From NCBI GenBank assembly GCA_012103075.1, contig JAAVLQ010000001.1, positions 558,001 through 622,000 on the forward strand: a stretch of 64,000 nucleotides of DNA. Reading direction: 5' to 3'. The position numbers and the translations under genes are program-made. Each line of letters starts with the position of its first letter. Positions within the stretch are counted from its first letter, which is position 1. The notes beneath the pieces are model-generated. The model saw only the letters and a program-made list of their open reading frames with translations. It had not been told where the DNA came from and made no database searches. This DNA comes from Brucella cytisi (GTDB lineage Bacteria; Pseudomonadota; Alphaproteobacteria; Rhizobiales; Rhizobiaceae). This document shows, piece by piece, positions 31,901 to 42,652 of this stretch.

Positions 31901-32441
31901 CATCGAGGCAATCAAGAAGCTGCGCCGGGCAATCCAGAGCCTCAATCGCGAGGGACGCGAACGCCTGCTGGCTGCGTTCGACGTGGTGAATGTGCAGTTC
32001 CAGCGTCTGTTCACGCATCTCTTTGGTGGCGGTACGGCTGAACTGCAGCTCATCGAAAGCGAAGATCCGCTGGAAGCTGGTCTGGAAATTCTTGCCCGCC
32101 CACCCGGCAAGAAACCGCAGACTATGACGCTGCTTTCCGGCGGCGAGCAGGCGCTGACAGCCATGGCGCTCATTTTCGCGGTGTTTCTCACCAATCCGGC
32201 ACCAATCTGCGTGCTCGACGAAGTGGACGCACCGCTTGATGACCATAATGTCGAGCGGTACTGCAATCTGATGGATGAAATGGCGGCTTCAACCGAAACG
32301 CGCTTCGTGGTTATCACGCATAACCCGATCACGATGGCTCGCATGAACCGTCTCTTCGGTGTGACGATGGGCGAGCAGGGCGTGAGCCAACTCGTTTCCG
32401 TGGATTTGCAGACTGCGGAACAACTTCGCGAAGCAAGCTAA
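28986..32441 (+). CDS. smc: chromosome segregation ATPase SMC, two frameshifts
   Basis: Structural maintenance of chromosomes protein, about 1152 residues, which folds and segregates the chromosome together with ScpA/ScpB. N-terminal Walker A is GPNGCGKSNL; long Ala/Glu/Arg-rich coiled coils flank a hinge around ALGAALGEDLDAA and QQLRRRLAQVG. The C-terminal head has the signature LLSGGEQALTAMAL and Walker B CVLDEVDAPLDDHN. Frame breaks lie near 30100 (after ELHALLRKR) and near 30885 (cgcaaaaaccgg, an A run). The ATG at 28986 (MRFSKLRLVGFKSF) is the family start. Confidence 0.95.
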
Positions 32442-32465
32442 AACATAATCTCTACGGAGGACGGC

Positions 32466-33356
32466 ATGAGCGGCGATCACGACCATGGAGACGTCAGCGA
32501 TACGCCGCTTCCAAGATTATGGATCGCCTTTGCACTGACCAGCCTTTATGATCGCCGAGATCATCGGCAGTTTCATCACCGGCAGTCTTGCACTTTTATC
32601 CGATGCCATGCACATGGCGACAGACAGTTTTGCGCTTCTCCTTGCCCTGATCGCCATCTATCTGGGCCGACGGCCAGCTGATATCCTTCGCACCTATGGC
32701 TATGCCCGCTTTGAAATTCTAGCGGCGACGGTCAATGCACTTCTGTTGCTGGGTGTAGCATTCTATATCCTCTATGAAGCGTATGAACGTCTTTCACGTC
32801 CTGCCGATGTGCAGTCCGTCGGCATGATGGTCGTTGCTGTACTTGGCCTGATGGTCAACCTGATATCCATGCGGGTCTTGATGGGACACAAGGACGAAAG
32901 TCTCAACGTCAAGGGCGCTTATCTTGAAGTCTGGGCGGATATGCTGGGTTCTGTCGGCGTGATTGTCGGCGCTGTGATCATTTATCTGACCGGATGGGAA
33001 TGGATGGATTCACTGATCGCGATCGGTATCGGCTTCATGGTCTTTCCGCGCACATGGGTTCTGCTCAAGGAATGCATTAATATTCTGCTGGAAGGGGTTC
33101 CGGCCGGCCCGGACCTCGATGATCTGAAGAAAGCGGTTCTGGCTGTGCCCGGCGTGACAACGCTCCACGACCTGCACGTCTGGTCATTGACTAAAACCAG
33201 AAATCCCTGACTGCGCATATCGTGCTAGCCGACGGGGCAGAAGGCGAGACCGTGCGTCGCGCGGTTGAACAGGCCCTGCAGGAAAAATACGATCTCCATC
33301 ATACCACCTTGCAAATCGAAACGGTTGATCGCGGAGTCTCTGAATGGATTCATTAG
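32466..33356 (+). CDS. cation diffusion facilitator transporter, two frameshifts
   Basis: A CDF family metal-proton antiporter (Zn/Co/Cd type) of about 297 residues. A His/Asp-rich N-terminus (MSGDHDHGD) precedes six membrane helices. The metal-site motifs are LLSDAMHMATD in helix II and AYLEVWADMLGS in helix V, and the C-terminal cytoplasmic domain contains TTLHDLHVWSLT. Breaks occur near 32541 (before FMIAEII) and near 33196, where one A added to the run in actaaaacc gives KNQKSLTAHIVLADG. A ggagg ribosome binding site precedes the ATG. Confidence 0.9.
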
Positions 33357-33653
33357 ATCCGGCTTCCCTATGGCACTCGAAAGTGCGCTTTCTCTAAAAT
33401 ATACGAAGGTTATTCATATTTTAATAATTAAAATACGAGAATAAATGGAATAAATTATGGATTGTATCGTAATATAAATAATAATTGCGGAATATTAATT
33501 TTATAAAATTTTCTTTCGTTACTTTATATGAAAAGAATTATTAGAGTTGGAAGAATAGTGCAAATTTGCACATAATCAACTGTTCGATGGTCGTGTTATG
33601 AAAGTGCTTGTTTGCCAGTGACTTATTCTGGTGGAAAGCGCGAGGCTGTGGAA
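33357..33653. other. AT-rich boundary segment, no gene seen
   Basis: Almost 300 bases between the CDF gene and traA, strongly AT-rich (for example 33400-33530) compared with the GC-rich flanking chromosome. I see no coding frame, tRNA or clear direct repeat. It probably marks the left edge of the inserted traA element and could hold its promoter. Confidence 0.5.
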
Positions 33654-36600
33654 TTGGCGATTGCCTATTTGCGAGTCAGTTTTATCAGCCGTGGCAAAGG
33701 TAAAAGTGCGCTCATTGCTGCAGCCTATCGCCATCGGACGGTGATGTATTTCGAACGCGAAGGAACGACGGTCAATTTTTCAGAGAAGGGAGGTCTCATC
33801 CATGAGGAGTTCATGTTGCCGGCAGATTCTCCCCAGTGGGCATGCGCAATTGCCCCGGGGTCGGTTGGGCAAGCATCGGAGACCTTCTGGAATTTTGTTG
33901 AGGTTTCAGAAAAGCTGGCGAATGCCCAGTTGGCGCGCGAGGCCATAATCGCTTTACCTAGCCAATTACTTCCCAGTCAGAATATCTTACTTGCGCGTGA
34001 ATTTATCGAAACACATGTTGTGTCCAGAGGTATGGTAGCTGACTGGGTCTATCATGACGAGCCCGGTAATCCGCATATACATCTTATGATGAGCCTTCGA
34101 CCATTGGTTGCCGATGGGTTTGGTGCCAAAACCATAATAGTCAATGATGAAAATGGGGCACCAAAGCGACGCGCGAACGGTCAGCTCATCCGGACTCAAT
34201 GGAGCGGAAATAAAGCTGATTTCTTACAGTTCCGGAACGGCTGGTTTGAATGCCAGAATCGACATCTTGCTCTGGCGGGCTTCGATCTTCATATCGACGG
34301 ACGCTCTTACTCCCAAACAAAACCTTGATATCGCTGGCATGGTACACGTCGGCCCTGAGGCGTCAGGCATTGAACGAAGAACCAGAGAAGCAGGCATATC
34401 CGTTTCTGTCCGCCGTGCTGAGTTAAATCAACATCGCAAAGATGAAAATTTGACGCGTATCATCGGACGACCACGTATCGTCCTTGATATCGTGAGTTCG
34501 GAAAGGAGTGTTTTCGAGAGAAAAGATCTCGAGAACATTATTCGCAGATACTCGAACGATAGGACCCTTTGCTCGCATCTGTCCGCTGAGATTCTTAAAA
34601 GTCCGGACGTGCTGAGAATCGATAGGGCGCAGTTTGAACTCGACCAAAAAAATCTGGTTGTGGAAAAATTTACCACGAAAAGACTGATCAGGATGGAAGC
34701 CCGAATGGCTATGAATTCGATCCGTCTTTTGAAACTTAAAAGCCATCCGGTTCGAGCAACCCGACTGGATAAAATATGTGATCGTCACAATTGGCTCAAC
34801 AAGGAGCAACGAACGGCAATCCGATATCTGGTCGACGGGCAGAGCATAGCTGTCGTCGTGGGAAGGGCAGGGACAGGAAAAACGTCCATGCTCAAAGTAG
34901 TCGCGGAAATATGGAAGGACGCAGGCTATACTGTGCTTGGCGGTGCTCTTGCCGGTAAAGCGGCTGAAGGGTTGCAAAACGGTGCCCATATACAAAGCCG
35001 CACGCTGGCGTCGTGGCAATATCGTTGGGACGTCGGAAAAGACCAGTTTGATTCCAAAACCATATTTGTTCTTGATGAAGCAGGACTGGTGGCGTCCAAA
35101 CAGATGGCTGCTTTTCTGCAAGCCGTTAAGAACGCAGGCGCAAAAATCGTGCTGGTTGGTGATGCAGAGCAGTTGCAGCCGATCGAGGCGGGGGGGCCGC
35201 ATTCAGAGCAATTGCGGATAAGGTTGGCTATGTAGAGCTCGAGACAATTCTCCGTCAGCGAGATGACTGGATGCGTGAAGCGTCAGCTTATCTGGCGACC
35301 AATAAAACGAAGTTGGCTTTGAAAGAATACGAGGCTCATGGGAGAATACATTCCTGCCGAGACAAAGACGAGGCAATCAGACAGCTGATTGCAAACTGGG
35401 ACGCAGCTTCATCAAAAGGAGTTAATTCCCTTATTCTTGCTCATCTGCGACGCGATGTACAAAAACTCAACGTGCTCGCGCGGCAGAAACTCATCGATAG
35501 AAATGTAATCGGACGGGAATTTCCATTCGAGACTAGCAATGGCTCCAAAAAATGGGGAGAGGCGATCGGCTCATTTTCCTGCGAAATGACAATTTGTTGG
35601 GTGTTAAAAACGGAACAGTCGGGCAGGTATTAACTGCTGCTAAAAACGATATCGTCGTTCGAATTGGAGAAGGCGATAATTATAAGTGCATCCATGTAAA
35701 TAGTAAAAATTATAGTGAAATAGATTATGGTTATGCCACAACAATACACAAATCGCAGGGGTAACTGTCCAGAGCGTTAATCTCCTCGTTTCTTCAACGC
35801 TGAATCGACATTTGACTTATGTGGCGATGACACGCCACAGAGAAAACCTGAATATCTACTATAGCAAAGAGAGTTTTAAAAGCAGAGATGAGCTGGATGC
35901 TGTGCTCTCACGTAACAGTGTAAAGGAAACGACCCTCGATTATGAGAACAGTCGTATCTACATGCAAGCGTTGAGGTTTGCTCAAAACCGGGGGCTGAAT
36001 CTGCTCAGGGTCGCGCGAACGCTTTATCATGACCGTATCATCTGGATCACCGATCAGGCAAAAAGATTGCAGGAATTGGATTTACGCCTTCAAATAATTG
36101 CGCCCTTCCTAACAAAGGTTCAAAAGAAGAAGCCATCACTCATGAGGCTCTGGTGCCCGGTGTTTCAGAGTTTACGAAATCGGTTTCCCAAGTTGTTGCG
36201 GCGCAATTAGCAGGTCACCGTGCTCTTTTGCGTGATATCGAAATGATAAACTCCAGCTTACGGAAGATTTTTTAATGATCCAGAACGCGTCTTTCAGAAA
36301 TTGGAAGTTTCATCGTTGTTAACAGACGAAGGTAGATATGGTGCCAAGCTTGATCTGCTGCGAGAGAAGCCCGGGATTTTAGGAGACCTTCGAGGTCGAG
36401 TCGGCGTTTTGCCGGCAGGCGAGCGAGACAGGAAAGAGAAGCGGTGCTCGCCGCCGCAGGATATCTTTCAACTCAGATAAGTCTGCATCTAGGTTATCGT
36501 AAGGAGTTGAAAATGTCGTTGGAGCGAGATGAAATCGAAAGACGGCAGCGAATGAGGGTGTCTATTCCACACCCGTCTCAGGCCGCCCGAAATTTTCTTG

Positions 36601-36931
36601 AGAAAACTGGAAAATTCGATGACGGACAGCATGCCCAACGACATGAAGCTTACCTAGCTTTGGATCAAAGGGTTAAAGCGGAGCTTGCTTCCTTTGCAAC
36701 GGCGATTGATCAGCGATTTGGGCACGGAGCATTTTTGGGGGCTCGCGACAAGGGTTCAATAGAACAAGTGCTCACCAAGGTCATGGCGTATTGTAAGGGG
36801 AGCAACGTCAACACGTAATAAAGGCATGGGATTTATTACGGGCTGCGCAAAAATTGAATCCGATAAACTGCGGGTTAATATTGCCGAAATGTACAGTATT
36901 AAACAATCAAATTCGTTATCGATCTGAATGA
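33654..36931 (+). CDS. traA: TraA-type conjugative relaxase-helicase, multiple frameshifts
   Basis: A MobA/MobL-TraA relaxase of the rhizobial Ti-plasmid type, about 1090 residues after repair. It has an N-terminal relaxase (SFISRGKGKSALIAAAYRHR; metal-binding HIHLMM in GNPHIHLMM) and a helicase with Walker A GRAGTGKTS, FVLDEAGLV, VGDAEQLQPIEAGG, TIHKSQG and YVAMTRHRENL. The C-terminal tail resembles the end of TraA. At least seven breaks are visible (near 34315, 35195, 35570, 35760, 36110-36440 and 36800), a density similar to neighbouring core genes, so true decay is not proven. The TTG start (LAIAYLRVSF) is a guess. It would nick oriT and unwind DNA; no mating-pair genes are present. Confidence 0.82.
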
Positions 36932-37007
36932 CATAGTCGGTTCTCATGAAGGGAATAAGAGTATGGAAATCAGCGACGCCATTCTTTCGAGCAAGATTTT
37001 GCTTATA

Positions 37008-37175
37008 TTATTTTTCTTTTTTCATCTCTGCTTCTCTTTTCGCAAGCTCATTCTCGATTGCCTCCCGGATAAAGGAAGCGATCCTATATCTGCCGACCAA
37101 ATCTGTGATCCGTTTCTTGGTCTCCTGCGACAGCCTGATTTTTGTCGCTTGCATATTCAGTGGCGGACGTCCCAT
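37008..37175 (-). CDS. ribbon-helix-helix DNA-binding protein, 55 residues
   Basis: A small gene read on the minus strand: MGRPPLNMQATKIRLSQE at the N-terminus, then TKKRITDLVGRYRIASFI and a Lys/Glu-rich tail. The beta-strand TKIRLSQE followed by two helices and the FIREAIENEL segment matches CopG/Arc-type RHH proteins found beside rhizobial plasmid genes. It is divergent from the 37351 gene; an inverted repeat and promoter lie between them, suggesting it regulates that region. It could be an antitoxin-type or plasmid-control regulator; no partner toxin is visible. Confidence 0.75.
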   Translation of the reverse strand: MGRPPLNMQATKIRLSQETKKRITDLVGRYRIASFIREAIENELAKREAEMKKEK

Positions 37176-37225
37176 GAAATTGAAATACTCGCTTTCTAGT
37201 AATGACTTTAAATTTAGGCTTCAAA

Positions 37226-37270
37226 AATAAACGACGTCTTTTATTGACTTCAAAAAAGAGGTCGTTTATT
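37226..37270. promoter_or_regulatory. perfect inverted repeat, probable operator
   Basis: aataaacgac (37226-37235) and gtcgtttatt (37261-37270) form a perfect 10-base inverted repeat separated by 25 bases. The right arm overlaps the -10 element of the promoter at 37244-37272. The placement between an RHH regulator gene and its divergent neighbour fits an autoregulatory or repressor site. Confidence 0.6.
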
Positions 37271-37272
37271 AT
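37244..37272 (+). promoter_or_regulatory. sigma-70-type promoter for the 37351 gene
   Basis: TTGACT at 37244-37249 and TATTAT at 37267-37272 with an exact 17-base spacer, reading toward the gene that starts at 37351. This is the cleanest housekeeping-type promoter in the accessory region. Confidence 0.65.
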
Positions 37273-37350
37273 GTGGGCACCATCGGCTGAATAGCGTGTT
37301 GGCGCACGCCACTCAGCCTGACCATAACCCAAGTGTACAGGACTCGGATC

Positions 37351-38004
37351 ATGGCTGATTCTGAGAATAGCACAACTGTGCTTCAGTTTACCCTCGGAAA
37401 CCTCCTTCAATCTGTCGAACCGCTTAGGGATGCCGTTTTACGTGATACCTCCAGTATGTTGATGGCATTAAACGCCGACCTCAACGACGGAAGTCGGAGT
37501 GATCCGGTCGTCTCTTATTGGCGGCAGTGGAGAATAATACACGCCAGAAGCAATGAACTGTGTTGTCTTCAGCAAGGGCTAGAGACGAAACTTCTGAAGA
37601 ACATTCGATCTTTGCCAAAGGCCCAGCAAGAACGTATATCGTCTCGTATTTTTTCATTCCATCGACCAAATCAGACGTCATCATGCGGGCTCCGAGCCGG
37701 TTGACGTACGAGAAAACGCAAAAGCAGAGCAACAAGAACCGCAAAACGATTGGCGCGAGGTAAGCGATGAATTGGATTACCAAAATGCCTACAGGGATCA
37801 TCTACAGATCTTAGATACGGAGTTTGAGCTTTCTGAGACTCTCTTCAATACTCCGGCCAAGACAATTGAAGGGATTGTTGCGAAGCTTCACTGCGCGCCC
37901 TTGAAATGCGAGATCCTCTTGGTGTTGAAGATGACGAACCATGGCCGCTGTTAAGGTCTATTCTGTTTGATTTACTCCGAATCCAAAAAGACACCAGCTT
38001 TTAA
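37351..38004 (+). CDS. conserved plasmid-type hypothetical protein, frameshifted
   Basis: About 217 residues after repair. The N-terminus MADSENSTTVLQFTLGNLL leads into DPVVSYWRQWRIIHARSNEL and CCLQQGLETKLL. After a shift near 37648 (T run) the protein continues as HAGSEPVDVRENAKAEQQEP, NDWREVSDELDYQNAYRDH and TLFNTPAKTIEGIVAKLH. After another near 37900 (C run) it ends EDDEPWPLLRSIL, stop at 38004. This layout (WRQW motif; NTPAKTIEGIVAKLH; PWP) is familiar from rhizobial plasmid and phage-related hypotheticals of unknown function. It is probably cargo of the traA element. Confidence 0.65.
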
Positions 38005-38099
38005 TCGAGCAAGCTACGCTACATAATAGTTCTTCCGCGCGATCGGTAGCGGGCGCTTTACTTAAACCCGCTTCTGCTTTCGGCACATGCTCCAAGTCT

Positions 38100-38444
38100 C
38101 TAATAATCACTCCAGACTGCCAGTTCGTTTCCTGCCGGGTCGGTGAAATGAAAACGCCGACCGCCGGGGAAAGAGAAGATGGGCTTCACAATGGTGCCGC
38201 CTGCATCGGTAACGGCTTCCAGAGCTTCTTCCAGCCGCGCTGCATAGAGTACCGGCAGGGGCTTCGCCATTGCCTGCCCATCCGCGTCAAAACCGCCGTC
38301 TAATCCCTCCGAAAAGGCTGAATAAGTTGGGCCGTAATCGATGAAAGACCAGCCGAAGGCGCGCGCATAGAAACTCTTCGTCGCATCGAGTGATCCATTT
38401 CCTGCTGGCATTTCCAGATAATCGAGCTTGCCCGTGATACGCAT
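38100..38444 (-). CDS. VOC family (glyoxalase-like) protein
   Basis: A 114-residue vicinal oxygen chelate fold protein. The start MRITGKLDYLEMPAGN leads to KSFYARAFGWSFIDYGPTYS, AGGTIVKPIFSFPGG and the terminal FHFTDPAGNELAVWS, the usual metal-site Glu near the end. Members include glyoxalases and resistance proteins; the substrate cannot be told. I prefer the internal start at 38444 because the upstream extension is low-complexity. It is the first core gene to the right of the traA element. Confidence 0.85.
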   Translation of the reverse strand: MRITGKLDYLEMPAGNGSLDATKSFYARAFGWSFIDYGPTYSAFSEGLDGGFDADGQAMAKPLPVLYAARLEEALEAVTDAGGTIVKPIFSFPGGRRFHFTDPAGNELAVWSDY

Positions 38445-38682
38445 GGTCGAACTCCAATATGTTCTGTATTTGTTCTTATTCTTGCTGTATTTAGCCTGCG
38501 GAGTCAATCTGGTTTGGAGCCTTTGCGCGGTTAATCCTGTCTCTAATCGATTCTATTGTCGCGGCTTGTCTTTTTTGGTTGGCAGCAGCCTTGCGGATCG
38601 CATAAGCAACGAGGAGCAGGTTCTGGGAGTGCTTGCAATTGTTGCAAGCCTTTTATGAGCCGGCCCTATCAAGGAGGCCATG

Positions 38683-41344
38683 ATGGCGAAGTGGGTGTAC
38701 ACATTCGGCGACGGCAAGGCAGAAGGTGCGGCAAGCGACCGTAATCTTCTCGGAGGCAAGGGAGCGAACCGGCTGAAATGAGCAGTCTTGGTCTTCCGGT
38801 GCCTCCGGGCTTTACCATTACGACCGAAGTCTGCACCTATTATTATGATCATGAGCGTACCTATCCAAGTGAACTGAACGATCAGGTTCAGGCGGCTCTG
38901 GCCTATATCGCGAAAGTGACGAGACGCAATTTCGGCGATGCCGAAAAGCCACTTCTGGTGTCGGTGCGCTCCGGTGCCCGTGCTTCCATGCCGGGCATGA
39001 TGGATACGGTGCTCAATCTTGGTCTCAACGACGAGACCGTGCAGGCCATCGCCCTTGAGGCGGGTGACGAGCGTTTTGCCTATGACAGCTACCGTCGCTT
39101 CATCCAGATGTATTCGGATGTCGTGCTGGGCGTCGATCATGGCTTCTTCGAAGAAATTCTCGAAGACAAGAAGGCCGATCTCGGCGTCGAGGTCGATACG
39201 GCGCTGACGGCCGAGGACTGGAAGGATGTCATCGGGTCCTACAAGGCCAAGGTCGAGGAAGAGCTAGGCCAGCCTTTCCCGCAAGACCCGCGCGAACAGC
39301 TATGGGGCGCTATCGGCGCCGTCTTCTCAAGCTGGATGAATGCGCGCGCCATCACCTATCGGCGGCTGCATAATATCCCGGCGGCCCGGGGCACGGCGGT
39401 TAATGTGCAGGCCATGGTGTTCGGCAATATGGGTGAAACCTCTGCGACTGGCGTTGCCTTCACACGCAATCCTTCAACAGGAGAGAAGAAGCTTTACGGC
39501 GAGTTTCTCGTCAATGCGCAGGGGAGGATGTCGTTGCCGGTATCCGCACACCGCAGAACATTACCGAAGAAGCTCGCATTGCGGCCGGTTCCGACAAGCC
39601 ATCGCTTGAAAAGGTAATGCCGGAAGCCTTCGCTGAATTCCTCAACGTCGCTGACCGGCTGGAGCAACATTATCGCGACATGCAGGACCTCGAGTTCACC
39701 ATCGAACGCGGTAAATTGTGGATGCTCCAGACCCGATCTGGCAAGCGCACCGCAAAGGCCGCGTTGAAGATGGCCGTCGAAATGGCAGGCGAAGGCCTCA
39801 TTTCCGAGGAAGAAGCGGTTCTGCGCGTCGATCCGGCAGCGCTTGACCAGCTTCTGCACCCGACGATCGACCCGCGTGCGGAGCGTCAGGTTATCGGTCA
39901 GGGCCTCCCAGCATCGCCGGGCGCTGCAACGGGCGAAATCGTCTTCTCTTCCGAAGAAGCCGAACAGGCAAAGTCGGAAGGCCGCAAGGTCATTCTCGTT
40001 CGCATCGAGACCAGCCCGGAAGATATTCACGGTATGCATGCGGCGGAAGGCATTCTAACGACACGCGGCGGCATGACTAGCCACGCAGCCGTTGTCGCAC
40101 GCGGCATGGGCAAGCCATGCGTTTCCGGTGCGGGGTCGCTTCGTGTCGATTATCGCAATGGCGTCATGCTCGCAGCAGGCCAGACCTTCAAGAAGGGCGA
40201 TGTCGTCACCGTCGATGGCGGCACCGGGCAGGTCCTGAAAGGCGCTGTGGCCATGCTGCAGCCCGAGCTTTCCGGCGACTTCGGCAGGTTGATGGAATGG
40301 GCCGACCGGACCCGCCGGATGAAGGTTCGCGCCAATGCCGAAACTCCGGCAGATGCCCGCACGGCACGTTCGTTCGGTGCGGAAGGCATAGGGCTCTGCC
40401 GTACTGAACACATGTTCTTCGACGGAAGCCGCATTGTCGCCATGCGCGAGATGATCCTTTCCGACAATGAAGAAGGTCGCCGTACGGCTCTGGCAAAGCT
40501 TCTGCCGATGCAACGTTCGGATTTCGTCGAACTTTTCGAGATCATGAAGGGGCTCCCAGTCACGATCCGTCTGCTTGATCCGCCATTGCACGAGTTCCTG
40601 CCGCATACGGACGAGGAAGTCGCGGAGGTTGCCCGGTCGACGGGTGTCGATGCTGCAAAGCTGCGCGAACGTGCGGATGCCTTGCATGAATTCAACCCGA
40701 TGCTGGGCCATCGCGGCTGCCGTCTGGCTGTATCCTATCCGGAAATTGCGGAAATGCAGGCGCGGGCGATTTTCGAAGCTGCTGTTGAGGCAGGCAAGAA
40801 AACCGGTGAGCATGTGGTGCCGGAAGTGATGGTGCCGCTGGTCGGTCTGAAAGCCGAACTCGATTTCGTCAAAGCGCGCATCGACGCCGTTGCCAAGGAA
40901 GTCATGGCAGAGGCGGGCGTCAAGATCGACTATATGGTCGGCACAATGATCGAACTGCCACGTGCCGCCTTGCGCGCTGCCGAAATCGCAGAAACGGCTG
41001 AGTTCTTCTCGTTTGGCACCAACGACCTGACACAAACGACATTCGGCATTTCACGCGACGATGCGTCGTCGTTCCTGACCTACTATCAGCAGCGTGGCGT
41101 GATCGAACAGGACCCGTTCGTGTCACTCGATCTCGATGGTGTTGGTGAACTGGTGGAAATCGCCGCCGAACGCGGACGAAAGACCCGCGAAAAACTGAAG
41201 CTCGGCATCTGCGGCGAGCATGGTGGTGATCCGGCGTCGATCACCTTCTGCGAAAAGACAGGTCTCGATTATGTTTCCTGTTCGCCCTTCCGCGTGCCGA
41301 TTGCCCGTCTTGCCGCTGCGCAGTCGGCCATACGCAAGGTTTGA
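38683..41344 (+). CDS. ppdK: pyruvate, phosphate dikinase, two frameshifts
   Basis: Interconverts pyruvate and phosphoenolpyruvate using ATP and phosphate; about 888 residues. The N-terminal ATP-grasp domain shows [18 protein letters not shown]; the central phosphohistidine domain has [19 protein letters not shown]; the C-terminal PEP/pyruvate barrel has [11 protein letters not shown] and [11 protein letters not shown]. Start ATG 38683 sits five bases after an aaggagg ribosome binding site. Breaks lie near 38772 (aaccggctg for aacctggctg, a lost T in CCTGG, restoring NLAEMSSLG) and near 39523 (after NAQG). Confidence 0.95.
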
Positions 41345-41415
41345 CAGAACGCCACAATTTGGCTTTGCTGCCGGAGTAGTCCCCGGTAGTTAAGCCATTT
41401 TCAGAAGATATTGTC

Positions 41416-42247
41416 ATGTTTCGTTGTATTGCTGCGGCAGGAGCCGTCATTCTCGCCACGACTGGCATTGCCAGCGCATACGATATCTCGCCGCAGGAGC
41501 GCGCGGAGAACAAGGCCAGCCACGATACGATCAAGATCGTTGAGCCACAATTGTATATTGAACGTGGTGGCGCGGCATCGCCACAAGTGGCGCTGACGCT
41601 CGATGCCTGCATGGGCAAGACCGATCACCGGATACTCGATATACTAGTGCAGAACCGTATTCCAGCGACGATCTTCGTGACGGGGCGATGGATAAAGCAG
41701 AACCCGGTCGCCATGGCGGTTTTGAAGGCCAATGCCGATCTGTTCGATATCGAGAACCATGGCGCATTGCATATTCCGGCCATTACCAACGAGCCGAAAA
41801 TGTATGGTATCAAGACGGCAGGGTCACTTGAGGCGGTCCATCTGGAAATCGATGGCGGCGCGACGGCGATCACTGATGCCGGAGTGTCGAAGCCCGTTTG
41901 GTATCGTGATGCGACGGCCCGTTATTCGACCGATGCGATCAAGCTTTGCGACAAGCATGGGCTACAAGATCGGCGGTTATTCGCTGAATGGTGATCAGGG
42001 GGCCTCGTTGCTGGCGCCGACGGTTGAGCGCCGCATCGCCGCCGCGCGTGATGGCGATGTCATCATCTCGCATATCAACCAGCCAACGCGCTCAGCGGGC
42101 GAGGGGGTGGCCAAAGGCGTTCTGGCCTTGAAAGCAAAGGGGATGAAATTCGTGCGTCTCAAGGATGTTGAGACGACAATGACGCTCAACCCGGTTGTTC
42201 CGCACAATCTTCATGCGGGCGTTCCCAAGCCTGCGGCGCCGAAATAA
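41416..42247 (+). CDS. polysaccharide deacetylase-like exported protein, one frameshift
   Basis: About 277 residues with a signal peptide (CIAAAGAVILATTGIASA). The NodB-like features are TLDACMGKTDHRILD (motif 1, an altered TFDDG), IPATIFVTGRWIKQNP and ENHGALH. The C-terminal region includes GDVIISHINQPTRSAGEG. The frame breaks near 41960; the continuation MGYKIGGYSLNGDQGASLL lies in another frame. Carbohydrate esterase family 4-like deacetylase is likely; the altered motif 1 makes catalysis less certain. It stands alone between ppdK and a convergent gene. Confidence 0.8.
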
Positions 42248-42253
42248 TCCCGT

Positions 42254-42652
42254 TCAGGCGCCGTTGACTTTTTCCTTCGGGGAGAGACTTTTCATGACGG
42301 CGGCGTAGTTACGGCCAAGGCTTTCAAAAACGGCATTTTCGCCTGTTGGCGGTTCAACGGACAGCGTCGTGCCGTCGTTGCGCAATGTGACGAAGATAAC
42401 CTGATCGTCCGGTTGTCCGGCAATAGAAATTGCGCCGATACGTTGTGCTTCGCTGGTGTCGAGGGCAGGCATATTGAACAGAACTTCGCCGCCCACACGT
42501 TCTGCGGCCTTGGCGAGCGCGGAATCAAAACCTTCGATAAGGACGTCGATGGCTCCAAGCGCGAACTCCAGTTCGACGGCTTCAAGCGTCATCGTATCAT
42601 CTGCGGTTGTGCTGTCCGATGACTGGTTGCCATTTTGAAGGGCGCGATCCAT
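42254..42652 (-). CDS. conserved hypothetical protein
   Basis: A protein of 132 residues read from an ATG at 42652 (MDRALQNGNQSSDSTTADD), which has a good ggagagg ribosome binding site; longer in-frame extensions exist but run through an intergenic palindrome. It is acidic, with an alpha-helical stretch (LEAVELEFALGAIDVLIEGF, then DSALAKAAERVGG) and a beta-rich end (QVIFVTLRNDGTTLSVEPP). No signal peptide or catalytic motif is recognised. Convergent with the deacetylase-like gene. Function unknown. Confidence 0.65.
   Translation of the reverse strand: MDRALQNGNQSSDSTTADDTMTLEAVELEFALGAIDVLIEGFDSALAKAAERVGGEVLFNMPALDTSEAQRIGAISIAGQPDDQVIFVTLRNDGTTLSVEPPTGENAVFESLGRNYAAVMKSLSPKEKVNGA

Noticed and set aside
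33357..33653. An oriT or attachment site at the left edge of the traA block
   Set aside because: Only AT-richness is visible; no nick-site motif or direct repeat shared with the right edge near 38005-38100 was found.
33654..36931. Declaring traA a pseudogene because of its many frame breaks
   Set aside because: The break density is comparable to essential genes nearby such as surf1 and the GGDEF-EAL gene, so consensus error explains it equally well.
36946..37230. Open frames on the + strand at the right end of the traA block
   Set aside because: They lie antisense to a convincing ribbon-helix-helix gene on the minus strand and show no family resemblance.
38428..38658. A 76-residue hydrophobic frame upstream of ppdK
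   Set aside because: It overlaps the start of the VOC gene on the other strand, has no ribosome binding site and reads like antisense of intergenic sequence.
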